This document shows, piece by piece, positions 12,101 to 21,496 of a DNA stretch of 64,000 nt. Every line of letters starts with the position of its first letter. The stretch's first letter is position 1. Position numbers and translations under genes: made by a program. Origin of the DNA: Selaginella tamariscina (lineage: Eukaryota > Streptophyta > Lycopodiopsida > Selaginellales > Selaginellaceae); the NCBI GenBank assembly GCA_003024785.1, contig PUQB01000268.1, positions 124,001 through 188,000 of the forward strand, given 5' to 3'. The notes under the pieces were generated by a model, which worked only from the letters and a program-made list of their open reading frames with translations, was not told where the DNA came from and ran no database searches.

Positions 12101-12520
12101 GTGAAGACTCTTTGGTTTGCAACTTTTTAGTTAATTGTGAGCTTTTGTCATGCATGAGTATATATTATATGATAGTGCATAACATGCATATGGTACTGCA
12201 TACAGATTAGGTGCTCTTTAATAGAGATCGATACTGTAATTTCTATCAATATCTATTATATTTATAAATCAATATTATAATAATATATGTTATATGGAAG
12301 AGAAGAATTTAAAATCCTCCTATTGCGTATTATACATTTATGTTTTCAATATCGTATTACATTAACTCTTTACTCTTACTTTATAATGGAATATACTGCA
12401 CAATTAATTCTCGATTAACGCGATGTTTTATTTTTACTCAGACCACTGCATTATTCTTATAGATATCGTAAAATGATGGCATTCTTTATTTAGTTCTTTT
12501 CCACCGGCATTTTTTTATAC
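9157..12520. other. long AT-rich region without recognisable genes
   Basis: No coding sequence, tRNA or LTR was found. Between about 10640 and 11480 a loose phrase (catttgacaatcat, ggccacctaaat, cttaaaccc) recurs many times with changes, suggesting an old degenerate tandem or interspersed repeat. The rest looks like decayed non-coding DNA. Confidence 0.5.
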
Positions 12521-12704
12521 TGTAAGGATTCTACGGAATATACCTTGAGTATATTCTAAGGCATATACTAGAACTAAATATGGATGCCATGTAGGACAAA
12601 AGGATTAGATCAAAGGTTGCTTAAAATAGCCTAGCTTCCTTGTATATAAGGAAGGGTTTGCTATCCTTGTACTTATCTTTAACGTTGAATACACGTCCTT
12701 TTCA
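12521..12704 (+). repeat. 5' LTR of the 12.5-17.1 kb element
   Basis: 184 bp, TGTAAGGATT...CCTTTTCA. It contains a TATA box at 12643-12650 inside a perfect inverted repeat (CTTCCTTgtatatAAGGAAG). It carries 11 bp (atataccttga, near 12538) that the 3' LTR lacks. Confidence 0.95.
12643..12650 (+). promoter_or_regulatory. LTR TATA box
   Basis: TATATAAG in the LTR, centred in a 7-bp-stem palindrome at 12635-12654. Probable core promoter of the element. The 3' LTR has the same site. Confidence 0.6.
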
Positions 12705-12705
12705 T

Positions 12706-12721
12706 TGGTGGAGATGCCGGG
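12706..12721 (+). promoter_or_regulatory. primer binding site, tRNA-Ala type
   Basis: TGGTGGAGATGCCGGG begins two bases after the LTR end. It is the exact complement of ...CCCGGCATCTCCACCA, the 3' end of plant tRNA-Ala as I recall it. Most plant LTR elements use initiator Met, so Ala priming is a useful family marker. Confidence 0.8.
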
Positions 12722-12788
12722 TAGTCTCTAGTTCATCTTCTTTCTTAAGTCTTTCTTCTTCTTTCTTTTCTTCTCTTCTTATTTAGCT

Positions 12789-13718
12789 ATGGCTGTCTCT
12801 GTGGAACAACTTTTGCAGGCCATAGCTGAATCCCAGGTTCAGACACAACAATTGCTTAGTGTCTTAACGCAAGGAACCCATAATCCAACTGGGTATAATC
12901 CTCGTCTTCGCCCGGACTCTTTCTCAGGAGCAGCTACAGAAGATGCACATGCTTGGGTTGAGCACTTTCGTATGGTGGCTGCATATCACCAGTGGGATCC
13001 CCTCCATCAACTACGTGAGCTACCACCTTGCCTGCGAGGATCTGCTGCCTTGTGGTTTCAACACCTAGCCCCGGCATCCAAGGCAACGATTGATTTGTCT
13101 TTATCGGCATTGGCAATTGCATTCGGGCGTCATGCGGATGCTTCTGTGTCGTTAGATGAAGTTTTAAGGTTGCAGCGAAAAGGTGGTGAAACCGCTGCAC
13201 AATTTGGAGTCCGCTTTAAGAACCACTTGGCCCGAGTGGATCCCAACATGTCTGAAGTAGTGAAGAAAGGGCTCTTTTATCAAGTACTTGGTACAGCGGG
13301 AGTCCCTGTTCGTGGACATCGCCCGGCAACTTTGGAAGATGCCATTCAAATCGCACAAGCACTTGAAGATGGTGCTGCCTCTTCTACTACTCGCAGTCAA
13401 CTTGGATTGCTTGGACCAGCCCCTCTTCCACCAGCTGCTCATCCACAACCCATGGAGGTAGATGTTGCAGTTCCACAGGCTGCATTCCAGCCCATGCGAC
13501 GAGGACGAGGACGAGGACGCGGTCGTGGATACGGAGGCCGTGGACGTGGTCAACAGCGTGGACGTGGAATACAGTGTTTTGAATGCCAAGGATTTGGACA
13601 CTTAGCGGTTGAGTGTGCCAATCGTCAACGTCCGGCTCATCAAGGGGTACAAGACAGGGAAGTTGTAGTTCCACCAGTGGATGTATTACCTCTTTTTGAT
13701 AATGAGCAGGAAAACTAG
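12789..13718 (+). CDS. gag: gag polyprotein of the gypsy element
   Basis: 309 codons, uninterrupted. The N-terminal half matches the retrotransposon gag domain (RLRPDSFSGAATEDAHAWVE, ending near a GLFYQVLG segment). An Arg-Gly-rich stretch follows (RRGRGRGRGRGYGGRG), then one CCHC zinc knuckle (CFECQGFGHLAVEC). It would form the virus-like particle and bind element RNA. pol lies in another frame after the stop. Confidence 0.93.
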   Translation: MAVSVEQLLQAIAESQVQTQQLLSVLTQGTHNPTGYNPRLRPDSFSGAATEDAHAWVEHFRMVAAYHQWDPLHQLRELPPCLRGSAALWFQHLAPASKATIDLSLSALAIAFGRHADASVSLDEVLRLQRKGGETAAQFGVRFKNHLARVDPNMSEVVKKGLFYQVLGTAGVPVRGHRPATLEDAIQIAQALEDGAASSTTRSQLGLLGPAPLPPAAHPQPMEVDVAVPQAAFQPMRRGRGRGRGRGYGGRGRGQQRGRGIQCFECQGFGHLAVECANRQRPAHQGVQDREVVVPPVDVLPLFDNEQEN

Positions 13719-13770
13719 TTCCCGTCACCAAGGCAACAGAGGGATTGTGTGATGGGGTTTTACAACCTCT

Positions 13771-16700
13771 GTGTTTTCGTGGTGTGATGTTACAAGGTGT
13801 GGTTGGAACACCGAGAAAGAACCTGTTGTCTTTTCTTTTGAAGGTTCTGTGTGTGATCGTCCAGTATCAATTCTTCTTGATTCTGGGTCCGCCATTTCGT
13901 CCATTCGACATTCCTTAGTGACACAGTGTTCTCTTCCGGTGAAACCTGCTCAGCGAACACTTCGAATATTGTATGGAGATAATAAGTCTTCTGCTATTTC
14001 TTCCCAGGCTTGTTATGTCCCTATTCGTCTAGGATCGTATTCTAAGGTGTTACCTCTTCGGGTCATGCCTTCCCAATTGTATGATGTGATTTTGGGTTTC
14101 AATTGGATGCGTGCTGAGGGTGTGCGTGTGGACTTCAACACAGGGGAGGTTTTCATTCCTGGTTATTCTTCCCTACAAGCACAACCTACGATACAATTTG
14201 GAGTTCAGGCATCTCTTCAGGCTGCTACAGAGGTGGTCTTTCCTCCCGATCCATCTCCAGAATGTCGTCAAAAGGATATGGAAAAGCTTCTTCGTCGGTT
14301 TACGGATCTACAACAACCAGTAGTAGTAGGAAGGACTGCGGTCAACACTCGCCATCGAATTGATACAAAAGATGCTGCACCAATAAAGGCTCCGGTTCGC
14401 CGACGGTCTCCACGAGAGAAGCAAGAAATGGCACAAGCAGTTCGGGATATGTTAGCTCAAGGAGTGGTACGTCCATCTTGTAGTCCGTGGGCTTCTGAGC
14501 CCACATCATCGACAAAGCAGACGGAGGTAGGCGTTTTACAATTGATTTTCGGCCTTTGAATCATGTACGGTACCGGATAGTTATCCTATGCCACGCATGG
14601 ATGATCTTATTGACAAATTGGGGAAGAGTCGTTGGTTCACGACACTAGATCTAGCTTCAGGCTATTGGCAGGTTCCTCTCAACTCAGCAGATGCAGCCAA
14701 GACTGCTTTTCGAACACCCAATGGATTGTATGAGTTCACGGTGATGCCTTTTGGTTTGATGAATGCTCCAGCCACGTTTCAAAGACTCATGGATGAAGTC
14801 ATTCGAGGTTTGGAATCTTTTGCAGGAGTGTTTGTGGATGATCTTTTGGTATTCAACTGGTACATGGGAAGAACATTTGGCTCATGTGGAGCAGATCTTA
14901 TCACGGTTGCGGCGATATCAATTGATGTTGAAATTGTCAAAGTGCAAGTTTGGTCAGACTTCTGTGAAGTATTTGGGAGTTGTTATCTCTCGTGAGGGTG
15001 TTAGTCCAGATCCAGCAAAGATTCAGGCAGTGAAGGAGTTCCCGATTCCAAAAACACATCATGAACTTCAGAGATTTTTGGGCAAGGTGACTTACTTGGC
15101 GCAGTTCATTCCACGTTTAGCAGATGAAACGGCTCCACTACGTGCTTTGCTTCGTTCTCCTTCTTTCTCATGGTCCTCTCAGTGTCAGTCCTCCTTTGAG
15201 TCTCTTATCCATCTCTTAACCTCTGCTCCCCTTCTCCATTATCCTGATTTCTCTCGCCCTTTGTTCTTCGTACTGATGCTTCAGATATTGGTCTGGGTGC
15301 TGATCTCATGCAAGAAGATCCAAATTCAGGTCAACGACACCCATTGCATATGCCAGTCGAAGTCTGAGTGGTCCAGAACTCAATTATTCAACTACAGATA
15401 AGGAATGTCTAGCGGTGGTTTGGGCATTTCATAAGTTTCATGCTTATCTTCATGGTTCTTCGACCTTGGTGGAATGTGATCATGTTGCAGTACATTCGGT
15501 ATTAAAGAAGAAACATCTAATGGGGCGACACGCGCGGTGGGCCTTAGCATTGCAAGATTATCACTTCACAGTTCATCATCGTCCAGGTTCTTCCATGGCG
15601 GATGTGGATGCTTTGTCACGGGCACCAGTTGCTGCAGGTATCTTACCATCTTTAGAACCTACACCTTTGCCTAGTCTTCGTGAGATTAGGTTGGCACAGC
15701 GCTTGGAACCATGGAGTCAACGGATAATAGATGCACTCAAAGCTCCTGAGTTGGTTGCAGATGTTGATAGTGATTTTCGGGACCATGTTGCAAAGTTCAC
15801 GATGGTAGAGGACCTTCTTTATTTTGTGGGACAAAGGAGTACAGGTACCCCACCTCGGTTGGTAATCCCATGCTATGTACCTCACTTTCTTCATGCATTC
15901 CATGATGACCCTCTCTCTGGTCATCTTGGGTTTCACAAAGTGTTGGACAAGTTACGTTCACGGTTCTATTGGCCTCAGCTCCGATATGACCTTCATCAAT
16001 ATTTACAAACATGTCATCTCTGTCAAGTTCGGAATCCTCGGTCCACTCCTCCTAGTGGTCGTCTGCAATCTATTCAAGTTCATCGTCCTTTTGAGCTGGT
16101 TGCATATGATCTCATTGGACCATTTCCGGCAACGACAACAGGGAATACATATGCTATTGTTTTGTCAGACTATTTGACACGGTATGTGGAGGTTCGGGCT
16201 CTTCCGGAGGCCAAGGCAACTCATGTGGCAGATTTCTTATTTCATCAAGTGGTGTTAAGGCATGGATGTCCAGAACGGATTCTTTCAGATCAAGGACCCC
16301 ATTTCACAGCTGAAGTTTTGAGTTTGCTAACTACAAGGTTGGGAATCAAACAGTCTTTCACAACACCCTATCATCCAGAAACGGATGGTTAGTGGAGCGA
16401 CTCAACCGTACTTTTAAGTGTATGTTATCTAAGTATGTGAATCAGCGCCAGACCGATTGGGATCAGTACTTGCCCCTTCTTCAGTTCGCTTATGTGTCTT
16501 CTGTGCACCAGTCCACTGGAGTCTCTCCATTTCATTCCTTGTATGGTCGTTCCCCTGTGTTTCCTTCTGATGTTGGTTCCCCTTCTTTTCGTCCTGTTTC
16601 AATAGATGCACAAACGTGGAGCCGGTATTTGGATCAGACTCTTCCTATATTGCATAAGGAGATGTTAACAAAGTTAACTCATGCTCAGGAGGTACAACAA

Positions 16701-16892
16701 CGACACTATAATGCTCGACATTCGTTTGTCCCCGATTATGCTGTGGGTGATGAAGTGTTAGTTTTATATCCAAAGATGCATTCCAAAGGGTTGTCCTCTG
16801 GATTAATTTCCAAACGGCTTGGTCCTCATGTACACAGTCCGCAATTCAGATGGAGTGGATCAGAATGTGCATGTTCAACACTGTCTCCGTAA
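13771..16892 (+). pseudogene. pol: pol (protease, RT, RNase H, integrase) broken by frameshifts
   Basis: Protease: aspartic motif in SILLDSGSAIS near 13870-13900. RT: IDFRPLNHV near 14540, PRMDDLIDKLGKSRWFTTLD from 14590 and the catalytic FVDD at about 14830-14843. RNase H: TDASDIGLGA near 15273 and NYSTTDKECLAVVWAF near 15384-15425. Integrase: His-His-Cys-Cys zinc region near 15890-16035, DDE core with YDLIGPFP and LSDQGPHF up to 16392, then the C-terminal GPY-like module to 16892. Frame changes are visible near 13810, 14500, 14560, 14865, 15275, 15370 and 16390 (the last after PYHPETDG). Each looks like one base gained or lost; almost no nonsense substitutions are seen. Confidence 0.9.
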
Positions 16893-16904
16893 TCATCGAC
16901 GTTC

Positions 16905-16917
16905 GAGGAGGGAGTAA
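16905..16917 (+). promoter_or_regulatory. polypurine tract
   Basis: gaggagggagtaa directly before the 3' LTR; primes plus-strand synthesis in this element class. Confidence 0.8.
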
Positions 16918-17090
16918 TGTAAGGATTCTACGGAGTATATTCTAAGGCATATACTAGAACTAAATATGGATGCCATGTAGGACAAAAGGATTAGATCAAA
17001 GGTTGCTTAAAATAGCCTAGCTTCCTTGTATATAAGGAAGGGTTTGCTATCCTTGTACTTATCTTTAACGTTGAATACACGTCCTTTTCA
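16918..17090 (+). repeat. 3' LTR of the 12.5-17.1 kb element
   Basis: 173 bp, identical to the 5' LTR apart from the absence of 11 bp near its start. Ends CCTTTTCA and is followed by ATAC. Confidence 0.95.
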
Positions 17091-17131
17091 ATACATATGT
17101 TTACCTTGGTAAATAAAACAATATATGAGAC

Positions 17132-17203
17132 GCCTTTATAGCTCAGTCGTAGAGCGCCAGTCTTGTAAACTGGAGGCCTGGAGTTCGATTCTCCATGGGG
17201 GCA
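17132..17203 (+). tRNA. tRNA-Thr(TGT)
   Basis: 72-nt cloverleaf: acceptor GCCTTTA with TGGGGGC (three U-G pairs), D arm GCTC/GAGC, anticodon arm CCAGT-CTTGTAA-ACTGG with anticodon TGT, T arm TGGAG-TTCGATT-CTCCA, discriminator A. All stems close and there is no intron. A run of five T (17204-17208) follows at once as Pol III terminator. It starts 41 bp downstream of the retrotransposon. The weak acceptor stem is the only blemish. Confidence 0.88.
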
Positions 17204-17208
17204 TTTTT
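17204..17208 (+). terminator. Pol III T-run after tRNA-Thr
   Basis: TTTTT immediately after the discriminator base. Confidence 0.75.
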
Positions 17209-17325
17209 ATGAATGACAAAGAAAGAGTTAAAAAAATGTATTTTAATTAATGAAATTCATATTTTTAAAGCACATGTATTAATTGTCTTTTCATTTTTAT
17301 ATAGTAAATGAAAAAATATATAGAT

Positions 17326-19047
17326 TTAGTACTCGTTAATGTGTCCACAGTTAACCGTTTCTTCTGTTGAACTTTGGTTAAGAAACTTCTCTATCCAGAA
17401 TTTTTTATTGTCAACACCAGCTAAATGTAACATAAAATCTCCATAAGAATATGCTCCTGTAAGACACTACTATATTATATATATATATAATGGTTGTGTG
17501 CATCTTGTATTATGCATCCATATACAATTTCCCCATGATATATGTAATTCTGAAGCTAACACAGTTTAAAGAATTATTAAAACGTACCTTGCCAAACTGC
17601 TCTAGTCTTTGTTATAAGTCGATATATATTCTTCCAAGAAGGTAACCAAAGGTACGAGTTAAATAAGCATTGCATATGAGCGACATGAACGTGCTGCTGC
17701 TTTTCTTCCTGTATAGATATATATGATAGCATATAAATGTAAATTAACATAATGATATTAGTTTACCTTTGGCATTGTTTTCAATAAAAACTTAAGTGCG
17801 TCATTATCTCCACTTTTAGACTCCCCGAAGGGTTTAATGAACGATGTTTGATTCCACCAGCGGTTTAGAAACTCTCTGGTCCATGCACTATCACGCATGA
17901 AAACATACCTAAACAAGAAAACAAGATATTGCACATGATCAGCATGTGTGTGTTAGTAGGCTCAAATATTTACACAAACACAATATACACATCTCCATAC
18001 ACGTAAACTCATATGTAGTAAGTACCTGCCTGCGTTTACTCCATTTACGTCTTCTGTGATAATAAGCTCAGGCATTTCATGTAACTTCATATCTTTAAGC
18101 GTAGATTTTAGAGCATCTTCCTGCATTTTAGTTGATTAGAAACGTGTGCGTGCGTGCGAGCGTTTGTGTGCGTGTGTATGTGTGTAATATGAACTTACCA
18201 ACGTAATTCCAAAGTTTGTAACAAGTGAGTCCTGTATAGACAGAAACTTAGCAAAAGAAAAGCTGTGGATTGTTCAATATAATTTAACTAGAGAGAGAGA
18301 TACACATCTACTTTAAAATACGTTCATACACACACAGAGTGAAGGGCAAACACAAGTGGGTCTGTGCGTGTGCATTCATATGCATATACAGTGTCTCGTA
18401 ATACTTATTCTCAATGAAAGTAAAACGAACAGAGACATGCACGCACACACACACATGTACGTTTGTAAATACATACACATTCATATTATAAACACATTCT
18501 CTGTAAATGTATACGTACATTACACTTACAGCATCATTCCAGAATATCCAATCGTAGCTCCCCAAATACTTCCGAACAGCCTTGATCTTACTCCAGCTGG
18601 GAGGCCTATCTCTATCTAACACATCACTCGCATCAAAGAAAGAATACTCATGTAACTCTGCATATCCAATCTTATTTGGAGAAACCAACTCCATCATTCC
18701 GTGGAAAGATCTTTGGGGAACAGTGTCGAGATCATCCGAGCAGCTAACAATCGCAAAACTGAACCGTGGAGATCGATCTGTATGTGGATTGGACCTGAAC
18801 ACATACGCACACACATATATATGTACCCGCACAAATCGCACCCGTACATATTTGGATTTGATACAAATACACACACATACACATTGTGTATGTGTGATGC
18901 TTACAGAGATCGATTTGTATGTGGAATTGAGCTGCAGTTTCTGCCTAATCTGTTCGCATTCAGGAGAATCGATCTTGCTAGATATGTGAAACTAACCGGC
19001 AGGAGTCCGATTGACGCTATCAATATCCATGCTGCTCTGCTCGCCAT
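17326..19047 (-). CDS. GT34 glycosyltransferase (galactosyl/xylosyltransferase family), 309 aa, intact
   Basis: Seven exons on the minus strand: 19047-18905, 18794-18530, 18231-18199, 18120-18026, 17908-17767, 17708-17588 and 17456-17326. All borders are GT-AG, phases agree, and the 930 nt give 309 residues without any break. The first 35 residues form a type II signal anchor (WILIASIGLLPVSFTYLA), as expected for a Golgi enzyme. The catalytic domain has FAIVSCSDD, RPPSWSKIKAVRKYL, the DxD metal/nucleotide-sugar motif in DWIFWNDADSLVTN (exon 2/3 join), LIITEDVNGVNAG, and the terminal GDFMLHLAG. GT34 members include xyloglucan xylosyltransferases and galactomannan galactosyltransferases. This protein is shorter than those (usually 430-500), lacks their long stem, and its substrate cannot be told. 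Transcribed divergently from the epimerase gene. Confidence 0.9.
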
Positions 19048-19597
19048 GAACCCTAAATAATGGATATGATTAGTCTATTGGTAAATTGATTAGTTTAAAT
19101 AATGCATTTAACACTGCTATAAATATTATATAATATGTTAAGTTAATTTTAAATTTAGTTTAATCTGACTTTCTAATTAACTATGAACTTTATAAAAAAT
19201 CATAAGTTAATTAAAGTGAATCATATTTAAATAATAAAGTGTGCATGAAATAAAATTACTAGAATTTACAATTTATTAAGTTATATATTGTTAGAATACT
19301 ATTTATGAAAAATGAAATATGTGTAAATTTGACAGATATTCAAATAAAGACGACGTACAAATTTACCTCTAAAGTTTAGAATATTTTAATCTGACACACA
19401 CACATACGTATGTGTGTGTGTGTGTGTGAATGAATCCTATTCTATATTCTATATTGCAAGAAAAAAATGCTAACAATGTATGTCTATAAGTATACATACA
19501 AGTACGCTAAAGTTTATACACACGTCGTATAGAGAATATGCTAAGAATATGTAATAAATCGATAAGAAAAGTGAAAAATGGTGCTTATCCAAGGCTG

Positions 19598-19607
19598 TAT
19601 ATAAATA
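19598..19607 (+). promoter_or_regulatory. TATA box of the epimerase gene
   Basis: tatataaata lies 47 bp before the ATG at 19645, placing the transcript start at about 19625-19635. That makes the upstream in-frame ATG at 19612 unlikely as the start. Confidence 0.55.
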
Positions 19608-19644
19608 CACTATGCTATCTGTACTAAACCACAACATAGCTAAG

Positions 19645-21496
19645 ATGCTCGTGTTCTTGACGGCTATGGCGACAATTCTAACCATATCTCCTTATGTAAT
19701 TTCTTATTCTTCATCTTCTGCTTCTTCAGGAGTGAGTGTCAAACAATGGGGACCCGATGGAGCATTTCTGCTATACACACTCACTGCAGGAAATTCTAAA
19801 TTGCAGGTTACTGATTGGGGTGCTACTATCACATCCTTCACAATACTCGATCATAAAACAGGTGTGTGTGTGCGCGCGCGCGCGTTTGTGTGTGTGTGTT
19901 CCTTCATATGAATTCCTTCTTCACGGGAAGTTGTTCTTCCTTTCAGAAACTCAGACTTTCGTATTTGGTAGATATAACAATAATGTTCGTATAAAATGGA
20001 TATTTCATACAATTGTGCATTATGTACGCACACACAGACACACACACATGTGTGTGTATAGTAATGTATGTCTTCTAGTGGTATAAAGAATGCATGCATC
20101 ACTGTCTGAAAGCTTGTCTCATTGTTTGTCGTTGTCACTGACAGAGCATTTTGCTTGACCTTTGCTTTGAATCTCACAGGTAAGGATGTCGACATAGTCT
20201 TGGGGTTTGATTCCCTGGAACCTTACATGGCAAGTTCGTGTGCGTGCGTGCGTGTGCGTGTGTGTGTATATATATTGTTATAGAATACATAATGTATAAG
20301 CTATGCAGAATGGGACATCACATACTTTGGGACAATTGTTGGAAGAGTCGCGAACAGGATAAAAGATGCTAAGTTCACACTTAATGGAACCACTTATACC
20401 TTGACAGTAAACGATCACGGAAATACTCTACATGGTAAATATATATATACCTAATTAAAATGAGAATATGCTTAAGAATATTAGTTTATTACAGGTGGAC
20501 TTGAAGGCTACAACAGCATGGCCTGGCGTTCGCGAGTGGTTACGAAGACTTCACCTTCACCGTCGGTTGAGTTTCTTTTATACAGCTACACCACTGAACA
20601 AGGTATATGGTGCGTGTGTACGTACTATATCAAGTACATATCAAAGGTGTGTGTATATTTTGTATTCGATGTATGTGTATGTAAGTTTCTTATGTAAACA
20701 TAAGCTTTAAACACTAGACAGAGAGAGACGTATAGAGTATATTATGCAGATGGTTACTAGTAGACCAAAATATACAGCATATCTCTGCAAAATGTATATG
20801 TTTGTATAAACATGTGAATGTATATACATGTATATATGTATATGTACACACTCATATTGACTACGAAAACTGCAGGATTTCCTGGAAGCGTGGATATATC
20901 AGTAATGTATACACTATCCCAAAACGAGTTGAAGGTCAAGATGAAGGCGAAAACGAGGGATAAAATGACCCCAATTAACCTAGCTCACCATAGTTACTGG
21001 AACCTAGGTGGACACAAGAGTGGAAGTATCTTAAACCACAAGGTGAGATATTCGCCTCTCACTACACACTGTCAACGACATTCTCATTCCAACGGGGCAG
21101 ATATTACCGGTTCAAGGCACCCCTTTTGATTTCCGTACGCCGGTTACTATCGGAAAACGTATCGACCAGGTCAAAGGTGGTTACGACCACAACTTCTGCC
21201 TAGAGAATTACATGTCAGCAAGACGTTCCACGTCATTATTCCCAGCTGTTACTGTGGAAGATCCAGTGAGTACACGTAGGATGGAGATATGGACCAATCA
21301 GCCTGGACTACAGTTCTATGCAGGGAATCAGATTGTAAGGATTGCAGGTAAGGATGGGGCGGTTTACACTAAACACGCCGGGCTTTGTTTGGAGACACAA
21401 GGTTATCCTAACGCAGTAAACCAGCCTAACTTTCCTAGTGTAATTCTTAAACCTGGTGAGGTTTACCATCATGTAATGGTGCATAAGTTCACTTGA
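19645..21496 (+). CDS. aldose 1-epimerase (galactose mutarotase) family protein, probably secreted; reading frame broken
   Basis: Exons: 19645-19861, 20180-20229, 20309-20434, 20495-20602 and 20876-21496, about 373 residues, near the family norm. A signal peptide (MLVFLTAMATILTISPYVIS) precedes the beta-sandwich: WGATITSF, DIVLGFDSLEPYM, YFGTIVGRVANRI, HGNTLHGG (first catalytic His), LAHHSYWNLGG (second His), TGQILPVQGTPFDFR, GGYDHNFCLE and CLETQGYPNAVNQPNFPS with the catalytic Glu. It would interconvert alpha and beta anomers of aldohexoses. Two faults: the exon 2/3 join does not keep frame with any good donor (a GC donor gcaagt at 20230 gives the wrong phase), and exon 5 needs a one-base shift at about 21042-21050, between NHK and DIRLSLHTV. 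Active-site residues are all kept, so decay, if real, is recent. Confidence 0.8.
19862..19900. repeat. GT/GC microsatellite in intron 1
   Basis: gtgtgtgtgcgcgcgcgcg followed by a further GT run; alternating purine-pyrimidine sequence directly at the splice donor. Confidence 0.85.

Larger units (their letters stand above)
12521..17090 (+). mobile_element. Ty3/gypsy LTR retrotransposon, young but frame-broken
   Basis: Complete layout: 5' LTR, primer site, gag, protease, reverse transcriptase, RNase H, integrase, polypurine tract and 3' LTR, in the Ty3/gypsy order (integrase last). The two LTRs are identical except for one 11-bp indel, so insertion was recent. ATAC lies directly before 12521 and directly after 17090 and is the likely target duplication (4 bp visible; 5 bp is usual for the group). 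Despite its youth the pol region has at least five single-base frame breaks. No chromodomain is visible after integrase. Confidence 0.93.

Noticed and set aside
18308-18874. Single long minus-strand frame as a separate gene
   Set aside because: It is GT34 exon 2 read through flanking CA-repeat introns. Proper splice sites give an intact seven-exon gene.
19612-19644. Upstream in-frame ATG for the epimerase
   Set aside because: The TATA box at 19598-19607 puts the transcript start downstream of it, and the ATG at 19645 directly opens the signal peptide.
17326-21496. GT34 gene and epimerase as a functional sugar gene cluster
   Set aside because: Divergent neighbours with sugar-related functions alone do not show a pathway link; no further evidence in the sequence.
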